Origin: Desulfoscipio geothermicus
Lineage (GTDB): Bacteria; Bacillota; Desulfotomaculia; Desulfotomaculales; Desulfallaceae
Length of the DNA: 64,000 nucleotides
Assembly: GCA_016841205.1 (NCBI GenBank)
Contig: JAENZP010000001.1
Location: 186,001-250,000 of the forward strand
Direction of reading: 5' to 3'
Shown one piece after another: positions 43,288-52,085 of the stretch. The notes below the pieces were generated by a model. It was not told where the DNA came from. It searched no databases and was given only the letters and a program-made list of their open reading frames with translations. The translations under genes and the position numbers were made by a program. Position 1 is the stretch's first letter. Each line of letters starts with the position of its first letter.

Positions 43288-45324
43288 CTATTCGTTGATT
43301 TGGTATAATGTCCGATTATTTTCTATTCTTCCGGGGCCATCTTGGGTTGAGCTCGATTGCCAATCGTTTAAAGGAACCTCTGTACTGTTAGCACGTATCC
43401 AGTCCTGTACTTCGCTGTCGCCCCCCCTGCCTCCGCCTCCGAAACCGGAGCCCGAAGGAATAAGAAAATATTTCACTTCTTTATTGATGACCATTTGTTT
43501 TAGTCTCTCTACCGTTAGAATGGGATCGGAGCCACTAAACCCTCCCATAGCCATGATTGCTTTACCGGTTTCAATGATGTAAGGCGCGGCTGTGTTGCTG
43601 TCGGTGGTGGCAAAAAGGTATTTTTCCCCTGTATTATTTTGGGTCACATATTCTAATAATTGTAAATTAATATTGGAGTTAGGTCCAGTTCCCATGCCCT
43701 GTTTGTGGCCTAATCTCACTTGAATCGGCCCGGCCTGCGGGATCATACTATTGTCGCCATAGAGCAGCGGGGTAGCAGACCAATACAATGGTGCTGCCAG
43801 CAATATCAGCATACCAGCCACGGCAGACACCAAAGAAAGCTTTTGTTTTCTGGCCGCAAGGAATAATACCAGCGCTAACCCGATGCCTGTCGCACCTATA
43901 CCGATGGGCCACATCAGACCGATTTGCTTTTGATAGGGCAGCAGTACATACACTTCAAAAACAGTGGTAGCTAAAAGACCTACTGGCAATAGCCAGGTTT
44001 TCCAACCCTCTTGATTATGGTATTTATCCCAAAGTTCAACCCAACCGGCTCCTGCCAGCGCTGCAATGGGAGGGGCGAGCATAATAAGATAATACTGGTG
44101 AAAGAAGCCCGCCACGCTGAAAAACACCATCACCGGCAGCAGCCAGGCCAACCAAAACAGGACCTCATTTTGTTTGGCGGTTAGCGGCTTCCTACGTCCA
44201 ATGCCTGACAGTAAGCAGAAGCAGGCCAACGTTACAAAGGGTAACAGCCAGCTGGCTTGCCCGGAAAGTTCGTTTTCAAACAGGCGGAACAGACCCGCCT
44301 GACCGGTGCCGAACATACCGCCGCCCCCTCGTCCTGGAGGTCCGCCAGCGTCGAATCCAGGTCCTGGTTCTTGTCTTATAGGCACATTTCCATTTTGCGT
44401 CATTTGCTTCAGGTTGGGCAGATTATTTTCGTAGTCCTGAATTTGCTGCAATCCTGGCATTGTACCCCAATCCCGCTGATCGTCCCGCTGATTCGGCATT
44501 GACCCAGAGCCTTGACCCGGGCGGCCTCCCCTATCCATGCCCGTAAGTCTTGATAGCCCGTTATAACCTAAGGCCAGCTCCAATACAGAGTTGGTTTGAC
44601 TGCCGCCGATATATGGCCGGTTTACTTCTGGGACCAAATCAACGGCAATTGCCCATGACAGTGATATTCCAACCATAACCGCCGTTGCCGCCGCAAAAAT
44701 GGCTAACTTCTTTTTCCACGATTTTTTAAAAGCAAGCAGGTAAAACGCGTAAAAGGCAGGTACTACCATGTAAGCTTGAAGCATTTTTATGTTAAAGCCG
44801 ACTCCGATCATGGCCAGGGCACCAAGAAACCAAGATAACTTTTGTTCACGCATCGCTCGGAACAACATCCAAGTGGCAAGAAGGAGTGTAAATACCAATA
44901 AGCTGTCAATATTATTTGTTCGGCTCACCGCAACTGCAACCGGTGTACTTGCCATAACCAGGCTGGCCAACCGGGCAGCAGTTTTACCGAAGGTTGGTTC
45001 GACCAGCTTATACATCAGCAGCACTGAACCGACACCTGCCAAAGCCTGTGGCAGAATTACGCTCCAGCCGTGAACCCCGAAAATACATGCAAATATAGTT
45101 TGTACCCAAAATGTGACCGGAGGTTTATCCACCGTAACGTACCCGGCCGGATCAAAGGAAGCATAAAAAAAATTGTGCCAGCTTTGCGCCATACTGGTTA
45201 CGGCCGAAGTGTAATAAGCGTTGGCGTAAAGATTATTCCAAATATTATAAGTATTTAAGAAAGCGGATAGTAAGGCTATACCTAACAGAACGGCGTCTAA
45301 ACGTTGGCCTTCCTTTAATCGCAT
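43288..45324 (-). CDS. GT39-family (PMT/ArnT-like) polytopic glycosyltransferase
   Basis: A 678-residue membrane glycosyltransferase with about 11-13 helices. The first loop has YVTVDKPPVTFWVQ, typical of GT39 YkcB-like enzymes, which use polyprenyl-phosphate sugars. An extracytoplasmic loop at about 250-340 is low complexity, rich in Gly, Pro, Gln and Asn (GRPGQGSGSMPNQRDDQ). The C-terminal soluble domain contains LFATTDSNTAAPYIIETGK and FLIPSGSGFGGGGRGG. ATG at 45324 has GGGAG eight bases upstream. Upstream lies a promoter with 11-bp-phased TTTCAG boxes. Confidence 0.9.
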   Translation of the reverse strand: MRLKEGQRLDAVLLGIALLSAFLNTYNIWNNLYANAYYTSAVTSMAQSWHNFFYASFDPAGYVTVDKPPVTFWVQTIFACIFGVHGWSVILPQALAGVGSVLLMYKLVEPTFGKTAARLASLVMASTPVAVAVSRTNNIDSLLVFTLLLATWMLFRAMREQKLSWFLGALAMIGVGFNIKMLQAYMVVPAFYAFYLLAFKKSWKKKLAIFAAATAVMVGISLSWAIAVDLVPEVNRPYIGGSQTNSVLELALGYNGLSRLTGMDRGGRPGQGSGSMPNQRDDQRDWGTMPGLQQIQDYENNLPNLKQMTQNGNVPIRQEPGPGFDAGGPPGRGGGGMFGTGQAGLFRLFENELSGQASWLLPFVTLACFCLLSGIGRRKPLTAKQNEVLFWLAWLLPVMVFFSVAGFFHQYYLIMLAPPIAALAGAGWVELWDKYHNQEGWKTWLLPVGLLATTVFEVYVLLPYQKQIGLMWPIGIGATGIGLALVLFLAARKQKLSLVSAVAGMLILLAAPLYWSATPLLYGDNSMIPQAGPIQVRLGHKQGMGTGPNSNINLQLLEYVTQNNTGEKYLFATTDSNTAAPYIIETGKAIMAMGGFSGSDPILTVERLKQMVINKEVKYFLIPSGSGFGGGGRGGDSEVQDWIRANSTEVPLNDWQSSSTQDGPGRIENNRTLYQINE

Positions 45325-45372
45325 TATCATGTCTCCCTTGGATTCATTATGAAAGTCGGAGCTTTACATGCA

Positions 45373-45449
45373 ATAATACCCCCTAAAGCTGAATTGTCCC
45401 TTAGTAAAAACTGAAAGTTAATTGAACAGTAGCTGAAAATATGCTGAAA
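45373..45449 (-). promoter_or_regulatory. Phased TTTCAG-box promoter of the GT39 gene
   Basis: Read on the plus strand, CTGAAA-like hexamers start at 45389 (CTGAAT), 45411, 45422 (TTGAAC), 45433 and 45444, all on an 11-bp grid (the 45400 position is weak). On the minus strand the promoter-proximal box ATTCAG is followed by exactly 10 bases and then TATTAT (complement of 45373-45378), a -10. The boxes occupy the -35 region, as for OmpR/PhoB-type activators. Confidence 0.7.
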
Positions 45450-45465
45450 ACACAGCGTACTTACA

Positions 45466-45545
45466 ACAAAAAGGGCATTCATACACAGATAACCATGCAT
45501 GAATACCCTTTAACACCAGACAGTATTCAGAAGCCGACATGAAAT
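45466..45545 (-). pseudogene. Terminator plus last codons of a lost histidine-kinase gene
   Basis: A hairpin AAAGGGCATTCATACA/TGCATGAATACCCTTT (45470-45485, 45496-45511) is followed by TAACACC and then, on the minus strand, codons for GCTFHVGF and a stop. The 3' end of the kinase gene at 60960 has the same hairpin, the same TAACACC and GCTFHIRLP. This is therefore the tail of a duplicated kinase gene. The hairpin now serves as terminator for the sigma-like gene. Confidence 0.7.
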
Positions 45546-45555
45546 GTACAGCCTA

Positions 45556-46083
45556 TTACGTATACGCTTTGAGCCATCGATCGTCTAATAATTCCCGCAG
45601 CGATAACCTTCCCACAGATAGCAAGCAAGACACATCGGATTTCTCCAGCCCGGTTAGATCAGCCATTTCAGCATAGGTCAGGCCCAATATATCCTTTAGC
45701 ACCACTAATAGCCTTTCCATGGGCGGCAAGTGTAGCAACGCTTCTTGTATCTGCGGTTTACAGAAATCTTCATAAATTGGCAATGGAGTAGTTACATGAT
45801 CCCGCCCGCACTGCACTGTAGTTTTATTTATAAACGCAGTGCATAGAGCTTTCAGAATAGCCTTAACACCTATGTTATTACTCCCACTTAACGTCCGAAT
45901 TAAGCCCTTTAATAACTTGTTGTGACCTTGTCGGCCTTGTAGATTCAACGCGCTAATAGATGCGTCAATAAGCTCAGCAGTAAGCTGGTGGTTAGCGGTT
46001 AACCTGTAACCGGTGATATATAGCAGTTTAAATATCTGATCGGGAGATCGAACTGTGTTTAAAATTTCGCTTGTCCTCGACAC
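45556..46083 (-). CDS. Sigma-70 region-4-like protein (ECF-like, degenerate region 2)
   Basis: A 175-residue protein whose C-terminal 60 residues form a sigma region 4 helix-turn-helix (LHLPPMERLLVVLKDILG, LTYAEMADLTGLEKSDVSCLL). The N-terminal part is helical, with only weak likeness to region 2 and no clear -10 recognition helix. GTG at 46083 is chosen: GGGGGAGG lies six bases upstream, while the longer frame up to 46218 would overlap the lipoprotein gene. It follows that lipoprotein gene by 46 bases, a layout like sigma/anti-sigma or sensor pairs. It may be a true ECF factor or a sigma-derived regulator. Confidence 0.68.
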   Translation of the reverse strand: MSRTSEILNTVRSPDQIFKLLYITGYRLTANHQLTAELIDASISALNLQGRQGHNKLLKGLIRTLSGSNNIGVKAILKALCTAFINKTTVQCGRDHVTTPLPIYEDFCKPQIQEALLHLPPMERLLVVLKDILGLTYAEMADLTGLEKSDVSCLLSVGRLSLRELLDDRWLKAYT

Positions 46084-46129
46084 GGCCGTCCTCCCCCATG
46101 TTTGTAAAAATGATGAAATATAAGGGTGA

Positions 46130-46759
46130 TCAATTACTGCTCGTACTTTCCGAATTAGCAGCCTCTGGTCCATTATTACCTGTATCTTCAGGATTGCCCG
46201 CCCTTGGTCCAACACCACTCATCACTTGAACAAAATAAACTGCATCATCTTTTTGCCATACTCTTAAAAACTGGTCTGCTTTTATATCCGTCAAATTCAT
46301 TTGGATGGTTTCACTCCCACGCTGCATTGACACTATAGGAGTATCCGCCGGTATAGTAAAAGTTTCTGTTTCCTCAGTTACTTGAAGCTCAGGTGGCATA
46401 TTCCCCGGCCTTGGTTTATCGTTATTAGGGTCAGTTGCTTGGTCCGTTTTACTGGGTGGGTTTTCCCCTGGGGTTCCTTCATTAGCAGGAGGGTTTCCTC
46501 CGGGGGGACCTTCATTAGCAGGTGGTTGGCCGGACGCTTGATCTAGTGCTGCTGCTTTATATACAGTTACTTTATTATCCACTATTTCTTTGACCTTACC
46601 GGTTAAAGTAGGTTCTTCTTCCGGAATAGCAATTTGTTCATCCTCTGCAACAATGTTTTCATTAGCTTGGTTTGGTGTCTGTTTAGCACTACTACAGCCA
46701 AAGACAAACATTGCAACAAAAGTTACCACCAATGCTAAAAATAGTTTATTTATCTTCAT
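46130..46759 (-). CDS. Proline/asparagine-rich lipoprotein
   Basis: A 209-residue lipoprotein (signal ending FVFGC near residue 22). A short OB-like strand region (TGKVKEIVDNKVTVYKA) is followed by an imperfect repeat, PPANEGPPGG / PPANEGTPGE, then ETFTIPADTPIVSMQRG and LRVWQKDDAVYFVQVMSG, and a Ser/Asn tail. No family was recognised; the repeats suggest a flexible stalk in the wall. It is upstream of the sigma-like gene and may be regulated with it or signal to it. Confidence 0.7.
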   Translation of the reverse strand: MKINKLFLALVVTFVAMFVFGCSSAKQTPNQANENIVAEDEQIAIPEEEPTLTGKVKEIVDNKVTVYKAAALDQASGQPPANEGPPGGNPPANEGTPGENPPSKTDQATDPNNDKPRPGNMPPELQVTEETETFTIPADTPIVSMQRGSETIQMNLTDIKADQFLRVWQKDDAVYFVQVMSGVGPRAGNPEDTGNNGPEAANSESTSSN

Positions 46760-47126
46760 CGCTTACACCTCATTGTAAATAAATATCTTAGCAAGTAAAT
46801 ATACTCGGTCCAAGTGCGAACACCGTAAAGAAAGTTTGTTAACTTTGATTTCCCTTTTAATAACGTAAATCTTTTGATTTCTTCCTCGGTAAGAGTTTAC
46901 CTCATAGATGACTTCATGTATGTACGGAGCCGGAATAAGTCAGCCTAACTTTTGGCCGGACTTAAAGATTATGCTACAAGCTGCTATTATAAAGGCTTCC
47001 GAATACTGACTATTTGTCGCTCCGACGTGCAAACTATTATTCCTGTGGATTTCCCCCTACAGAGTCAGCAAAATCATAGATTAACGGCATCAACGAGCAC
47101 ATTGAAAAGCGCACTTCCCTAGGTTA
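46760..47126. other. Non-coding gap upstream of lipoprotein gene
   Basis: No intact gene. On the minus strand near 46800-46905 one frame is open (TLTEEEIKRFTLLKGKSK) but lacks a start and matches nothing I recognise. No clear TTTCAG box array or hairpin was seen. Confidence 0.3.
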
Positions 47127-47792
47127 TTAGTTGTCAAAGGTTGCATTTATCATTTGCTCCAATCGTTCGGTCAATTGATCTTGTAAATGCTCGGCTTGCT
47201 CCTCTGTGATGGTACCTTCATCCACCGCATCCTCAATAGCATCGCTTTGTAGATCCTCCAGCTGATCCAGCAGATCATCTTCGCTCACGTCGTAATCCTC
47301 GGCAATTTCAAGCAAACTTTGGCCATCCTGCAGAGCTTCCCATATGGTATCTTCATCCACATCCAAAATGTCGGCAACTTGAGAAATAATATTACTGCCT
47401 ACCATTGAAATATTTTGACCTGTTTGAACAAATTGACCGCAGTTAAACTGCTGTTGATTAGGTTGTTGTTGATTGAATTGTTGTTGATTGGACTGTTGTT
47501 GATTGGACTGTTGTTGATTAAATTGCGGGCTATTAGGTACTTGTTGTTTAGGTTGTTGTTGCTGCTGCTGTTGCTTCTGTTGTATTTGTGTAGTAAACTG
47601 AGGGCCTATTTTTAATTGACCTGGACCTCCCATGCCTGTCTGTTGAATGCCAATAAATGGTTGAAAACCTCTTTGATAGCCACCGGAATAATTAGCCGCC
47701 TCAGAATTTGAGACACTCCATATGCCGGTTCCTCCCAATAAAAACCCCAAAGACAAAGCACTAATTAATACTTTCTTTTTCATGTTAAACAA
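47127..47792 (-). CDS. Secreted Q/N-rich repeat protein with acidic helical C-terminus
   Basis: A 221-residue protein with a Sec signal peptide (VLISALSLGFLLGGTGIWS, cleavage near SEAANY), a low-complexity region (about 70-120) of Gln runs and FNQQQSNQQQ-type repeats, and an acidic helical domain (about 135-221, VADILDVDEDTIWEALQDG, IAEDYDVSEDDLLDQLEDL) reminiscent of a repeated helix-turn-helix seen in spore/envelope proteins. The TTG start has GGGGG eight bases upstream. Gln-rich repeats are prone to length change. A deleted copy of its first part lies at 52086-52145. Function unknown; likely an adhesive or matrix protein of the wall. Confidence 0.75.
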   Translation of the reverse strand: MFNMKKKVLISALSLGFLLGGTGIWSVSNSEAANYSGGYQRGFQPFIGIQQTGMGGPGQLKIGPQFTTQIQQKQQQQQQQPKQQVPNSPQFNQQQSNQQQSNQQQFNQQQPNQQQFNCGQFVQTGQNISMVGSNIISQVADILDVDEDTIWEALQDGQSLLEIAEDYDVSEDDLLDQLEDLQSDAIEDAVDEGTITEEQAEHLQDQLTERLEQMINATFDN

Positions 47793-48084
47793 ATCGATTA
47801 CCCCCTTTTTTTATGGATTAATAAGTTTTTTTTAATACAGCTAATAAAAACATACATCACCTCCCTATTTAACTTTAATGAGGGTGGGAAAAGGCAAGTG
47901 TCGCCGAATCTTTTCCTTTAAGCCGATGGCCTCCCTAAAATATTATTTGTGCATCTTACAAACCCGGTCGCAAGATCGTTCAAATCTGCATGTACCTTCC
48001 AGTATAAATACCAATGCCTTAAGTATAAGGAAACAAAATAAATCCATCCTAAATGGAACCTTAAAGTATACTTAAAAGACTCTT

Positions 48085-48365
48085 ATGGTTAAAAACCGCC
48101 ATTACCTTTTCTCATATCTTTCAAATACGGTTTGATATTGTGCCATATTTGATACCTCCAACTGAAGTTTTTTCTTGATGTAGCCTATCATACAACGTTT
48201 AGCTGAAATTAGCCTGAAAAAGTCATTTCAGACTAATTTCAGATTTACTTATAAAATTATTAAAAGAAAGACATCGCAGTATATTATTTATCCACGATGT
48301 CTAATTAATGAAATCAATTTTTATATTTTACCGTTCGGCTTAGCAGTAGCAGACCTACGGAGAAA
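48085..48365 (-). pseudogene. Collapsed ghost of the VTC/beta-helix lipoprotein locus
   Basis: Three pieces match the locus at 52.4-56.4 kb in order. 48085-48108 matches the last codons of the beta-helix lipoprotein gene (52436-52458). 48109-48160 then matches the first codons of the VTC gene (56100-56150), and 48181-48242 its promoter. 48315-48360 matches the 3' end of the gene at 56312. The ~3.6 kb between the first two has been lost. The hairpin AGACATCG/CGATGTCT (48269-48302) probably terminates the MacB operon. Confidence 0.75.
48187..48242 (-). promoter_or_regulatory. TTTCAG-box promoter retained in the ghost locus
   Basis: CTGAAA starts at 48203 and 48214 and TTTCAG at 48226 and 48237, each pair 11 bp apart, forming an inverted repeat. 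On the minus strand TTTCAG is followed by 10 bases and TATGAT (complement of 48187-48192). No gene remains directly behind it; transcription from it would run through the ghost toward the Q/N-rich gene at 47792. Confidence 0.6.
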
Positions 48366-48388
48366 ATTATGACATTACACATTTTAGT

Positions 48389-49594
48389 TTACTTATTAAA
48401 GCGCAACGCTTCAATAGGATCCATATTTGCAGCTTTGTTAGCCGGGTAATACCCAAAAAAGACGCCGATGACCACCGAAAATCCTACGGATAACAGTACC
48501 GAAAACATCGTAACCGATGTAGGCCACCCAAAAACGCCGGAGATGATATATGACCCGGCAATACCAATGAGAATCCCTGCTATTCCGCCGAGCAAACAAA
48601 GCATCAGGGCTTCAATCAGGAATTGATTACGGATATTGCCGCCGGTAGCACCTATCGCCATGCGCAGGCCAATTTCTCTGGTTCTTTCGGTAACGGAAAC
48701 CAACATAATATTCATGGTCCCTATACCGCCTACCAGAAGGGAAACGGCCGCTACACTGGCCAGGAGCAGTGTCATAATGGCAGTGGTACTCTCAGCGGTT
48801 TCCAGGACAGAAGTTAAATTACGCACCTGAAAATCATCATCCACTCCAACCAGGCGATGCCGCTCCCTCAACAGTGATTCTATATTGCTTTGAACATAAT
48901 CCATACCTTCCGTTGACTGGATTTGCACATTAATACTCCGGATATAATTTACACCCATTAATCTTTTTTGAGCTGCGCTGACCGGTATATATATTAGGTC
49001 ATCCTGATCCTGGCCCATCATATTTGACCCTTTGGCGGTAAGAACCCCTACCACAGTAAATGGAAGTTTATTAATCCTGATGGTTGACCCCACCGGATTG
49101 CCGCCGGACGTGAAAAGGTTATCAACCACCGTCTTGCCTAGAACCGCTACCATGGCCGTTCCCTGCACATCATCTTCAGTAAAAAAAGACCCTGCGCTGG
49201 CCGGCCAATCTTTAATCATTTGCATCTCCGGGGAAGTGCCGACAACCTCGGCTGTCCAGGTTTGACTGGTGTATTCTATAGTAGCGCTGGTACTTAACTC
49301 CGGTGCCACATAGTTAACCATATTCAGTTCGGCAATAGCCTCAGCATCATCCAATGTCAAAGTGTTGACACTACCCCCGGCCCCCCGCACAGGTCCCTGT
49401 CCAAAAGCAGGGGAAACCGTCAACATATTTGATCCCATGCTGGCAATCTGATTGGAAATCTGATTGCCGGCACCCTGTCCCACAGCGATCATAATAATAA
49501 CAGCAGCTACACCTATGATAATACCGAGCATTGTCAGGGCAGATCTTAATTTATTTGTCTTCAGGCCATTTATTGCCACCAGAAAATTGTTCAT
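48389..49594 (-). CDS. MacB/FtsX-type ABC efflux permease, locus B
   Basis: A 401-residue paralogue of the locus A permease, closely similar throughout, with NKLRSALTMLGIIIGVAAVI, GTMNIMLVSVTERTREIGLR and an end at NKAANMDPIEALRFNK. The conserved cytoplasmic end couples to the ATPase gene directly upstream. ATG at 49594 is preferred over TTG at 49603. The high similarity to locus A over a full three-gene operon shows a segmental duplication, older than the ORP-type one since substitutions are spread throughout. Confidence 0.9.
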   Translation of the reverse strand: MNNFLVAINGLKTNKLRSALTMLGIIIGVAAVIIMIAVGQGAGNQISNQIASMGSNMLTVSPAFGQGPVRGAGGSVNTLTLDDAEAIAELNMVNYVAPELSTSATIEYTSQTWTAEVVGTSPEMQMIKDWPASAGSFFTEDDVQGTAMVAVLGKTVVDNLFTSGGNPVGSTIRINKLPFTVVGVLTAKGSNMMGQDQDDLIYIPVSAAQKRLMGVNYIRSINVQIQSTEGMDYVQSNIESLLRERHRLVGVDDDFQVRNLTSVLETAESTTAIMTLLLASVAAVSLLVGGIGTMNIMLVSVTERTREIGLRMAIGATGGNIRNQFLIEALMLCLLGGIAGILIGIAGSYIISGVFGWPTSVTMFSVLLSVGFSVVIGVFFGYYPANKAANMDPIEALRFNK

Positions 49595-49599
49595 TAAAT

Positions 49600-50355
49600 T
49601 CAAGCTCCAACACCCCTTTCCTGCACCAGGGCAGCCAAATCTTCAGCTGCGTTTCTTTGATTTAATACCGGGGTGTCGCTTATAAGTTTACCGTCTTTGA
49701 TATTAATTAAGCGGCGGCAATAAAGGGCAATATCTTTATCATGGGTAACCATAACCACAGTAATGCCTTTTTCAAGGTTGAGCCTTTGAATTACCGAAAT
49801 GATCTCTACGCTTGTTTTTGAATCAAGAGCACCGGTAGGTTCATCCGCCAGTATTAAAGAAGGGTTGTTTACCAGTGCCCGGGCAATGGCCACTCTTTGC
49901 TGCTGCCCTCCCGACATTTGACCTGGATGATGGTTTATATATTCCGACAACCCTACCCAATCTAAAGCCTCTTTAGCTCTGTTTATCATTTCTGTCTTGC
50001 CCACTCCGGCATAGATCATTGGCAATTGTGTATTGTCCAGTACAGATACATTTCCTAATAAGTTAAAACCTTGGAATACAAAACCAATCCTCTTGCTACG
50101 GATAGCAGCCAGCTGATCTTTTTCTAATTGGGAAACGTCTTCATTGTCTAGATAGTACGTTCCCCCGGTAGGCTTATCTAAGCAGCCTAATATATTCAGC
50201 AAAGTACTCTTTCCAGAACCGGAAGATCCCATGATAGCGACCATTTCTCCATTTTGAATAGCTAAACTGATCCCTTTTAATGCGTGAAGCTCTGTTTCTC
50301 CCATTTTATATACTTTTTTAATATTCTCCATTACAATAGCCGTTTTACCGGACAC
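49600..50355 (-). CDS. MacB/LolD-type ABC ATPase, locus B
   Basis: A 251-residue paralogue of the locus A ATPase: Walker [11 protein letters not shown]-loop [11 protein letters not shown], signature [15 protein letters not shown], Walker [12 protein letters not shown], and VMVTHDKD. The start appears to be GTG with a weak GGGAC upstream, suggesting coupling to the adaptor gene 55 bases before it. Confidence 0.92.
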   Translation of the reverse strand: MSGKTAIVMENIKKVYKMGETELHALKGISLAIQNGEMVAIMGSSGSGKSTLLNILGCLDKPTGGTYYLDNEDVSQLEKDQLAAIRSKRIGFVFQGFNLLGNVSVLDNTQLPMIYAGVGKTEMINRAKEALDWVGLSEYINHHPGQMSGGQQQRVAIARALVNNPSLILADEPTGALDSKTSVEIISVIQRLNLEKGITVVMVTHDKDIALYCRRLINIKDGKLISDTPVLNQRNAAEDLAALVQERGVGA

Positions 50356-50409
50356 GTCCCGTCACCATCCGATCTGTCATAATGATCACATTTGATACGC
50401 ATCATGGCC

Positions 50410-51891
50410 TTATCTCATGCCACCAGGAGGTCCGCCGCCCCCAGGCATAAGCGGGTTGCTACTCTTATTACTGCTTTGACTACTACTCTGACTACCTGCA
50501 GTCTCGGTATTCTGGCCAAGTGATCCAACAATTACCTTTTCTCCTATATTAAGGCCTTCAATAACTTCATAGTTGCTCAGATCCGATAACCCCAGTACCA
50601 CCTGTCGGAATACGGGTTTGTTGGATTCATCCAGAACGACGACAACATCCTGTTCTTTTTGCGTAGCTTCTTTTTCTGGAGCACCACCAGTGCTATCAGT
50701 GTTGGGACGCGCGCTGCTATCTAAACTTGAATTGTCCGGGAGTTCGCTATTAGCGCCAGCTTCCATAGATTTGGCATTCTGATTGTTGCTTAGCCTTATA
50801 TTATTTTCATAACTGGCACCGTAAGTAACGGCTCCCTTAGGTATGGTGAGGACATTCTCCTGTCTTTCAACAATAATATTCACATTTGCGGGCATCCCTG
50901 CAATTAACTCCGTTTGGTTTTCATCCAGTTGAATAATGGCATCATAAAGCTGTACGTTTGATTCGGTATACGCCTGGGGGGAAATACTGCTTACTTTGCC
51001 GGTAAAGGTTTTATCCGGATAAGAATTAACCGTAAATTCAGCCAGTTGGCCGACTTTCAGCTTGCCGATATCGGACTCGTTAACCTGAGCCGTAACCTGT
51101 AAGGCTTCCGATATTATATCTATAAATCCTTCCCCGCTGGTATTATTATTGTTAGCCGCGGCCCGCTGTCCCTCCGCGCCGTTAATAGCGCTTACAATGC
51201 CGTTCATAGGGCTATATATTTTTGATTCAGCCAGCTCTTTTTCCGCCATTTGCAACTGTGCGCGGCTGCTCTCGACCTGGGCGACGGCCGCCTCAATTTC
51301 TTCCGGGCGACTACCCGCTTTAAGCAGCTTTAAAGATTCCTCCGCTTGTTTTAAATTGGCACCGGCGTTATTATACTCGTACTTTATTTGGTCAAAATCG
51401 GCCTGGGCCAGATATCCTTGTTGAAATAATTGTTCATTACGCTCAAAATTTGTCTTGGCAAGTTCATAGCTTGCCTTGGCAGCACTGACATTAGCCTCGG
51501 CCTGGGCTATTTCCTCCGGACGTGCGCTGTTTTTTTGTATCTCCAGGCTGGCTTCGGCTGATTTTAAACTTGCTTTGGCTTGGGTTACCTCTGCCTGTAA
51601 GTTGGCTGTATCTTGTTCAGCCAGCAGCTGACCGGTGGTCACATGATCACCCAGTTTAACGTTTATCTTTTTAATTATTTCTGAGTTTTCATAACTTAAC
51701 GATACCGTATCTACCGGCTCGACTGTGCCATTTGCCGAGATAACGTTTGAGATAGTGCCCTTTTGGACAATTTCAGTTATGTAATTACCCTCTGCCTCTT
51801 TAGCTCCTCCCCAAAAATAAAAACCAGTGAGCGCAGCTACGACAATTGTCGATATAACAACGATTACCTTTTTCTTTAATACGTTTAGCAT
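50410..51891 (-). CDS. MacA/HlyD-type adaptor, locus B
   Basis: A 493-residue paralogue of the locus A adaptor: N-terminal helix (VVISTIVVAALTGFYFWGG), lipoyl halves (INVKLGDHVTTGQLLAEQD; SPMNGIVSAINGAEGQRA), a helical hairpin and a beta-barrel. The variable insert is longer here (ELPDNSSLDSSARPN) and the tail is Ser- then Gly/Pro-rich (SQSSSQSSNKSSN). The insert and tail are the main differences between the two adaptors. GGAGG lies six bases before the ATG. Confidence 0.9.
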   Translation of the reverse strand: MLNVLKKKVIVVISTIVVAALTGFYFWGGAKEAEGNYITEIVQKGTISNVISANGTVEPVDTVSLSYENSEIIKKINVKLGDHVTTGQLLAEQDTANLQAEVTQAKASLKSAEASLEIQKNSARPEEIAQAEANVSAAKASYELAKTNFERNEQLFQQGYLAQADFDQIKYEYNNAGANLKQAEESLKLLKAGSRPEEIEAAVAQVESSRAQLQMAEKELAESKIYSPMNGIVSAINGAEGQRAAANNNNTSGEGFIDIISEALQVTAQVNESDIGKLKVGQLAEFTVNSYPDKTFTGKVSSISPQAYTESNVQLYDAIIQLDENQTELIAGMPANVNIIVERQENVLTIPKGAVTYGASYENNIRLSNNQNAKSMEAGANSELPDNSSLDSSARPNTDSTGGAPEKEATQKEQDVVVVLDESNKPVFRQVVLGLSDLSNYEVIEGLNIGEKVIVGSLGQNTETAGSQSSSQSSNKSSNPLMPGGGGPPGGMR

Positions 51892-52085
51892 GATGTTCCT
51901 CCATGTTTCATTTTCCTTTCAGAGCTGCAAATAACTCCTTTATATAAAACTTAAAACTTAATCCTAGTATGTAAGCAAAAATTGCATAGGATAAAAGAGC
52001 ATAATGAAAATTATAAAATACAACACTAAAAAGTTTACAAAATGTAGGTTAGTGCCTTTCAATCAATAGATACTTGTCGTTTGGG

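Noticed and set aside
47460-47600. Short tandem repeats that could be taken for a CRISPR array
   Set aside because: They are in-frame CAA-rich Gln/Asn codon repeats inside a signal-peptide-bearing gene, with no spacers and no cas genes nearby.
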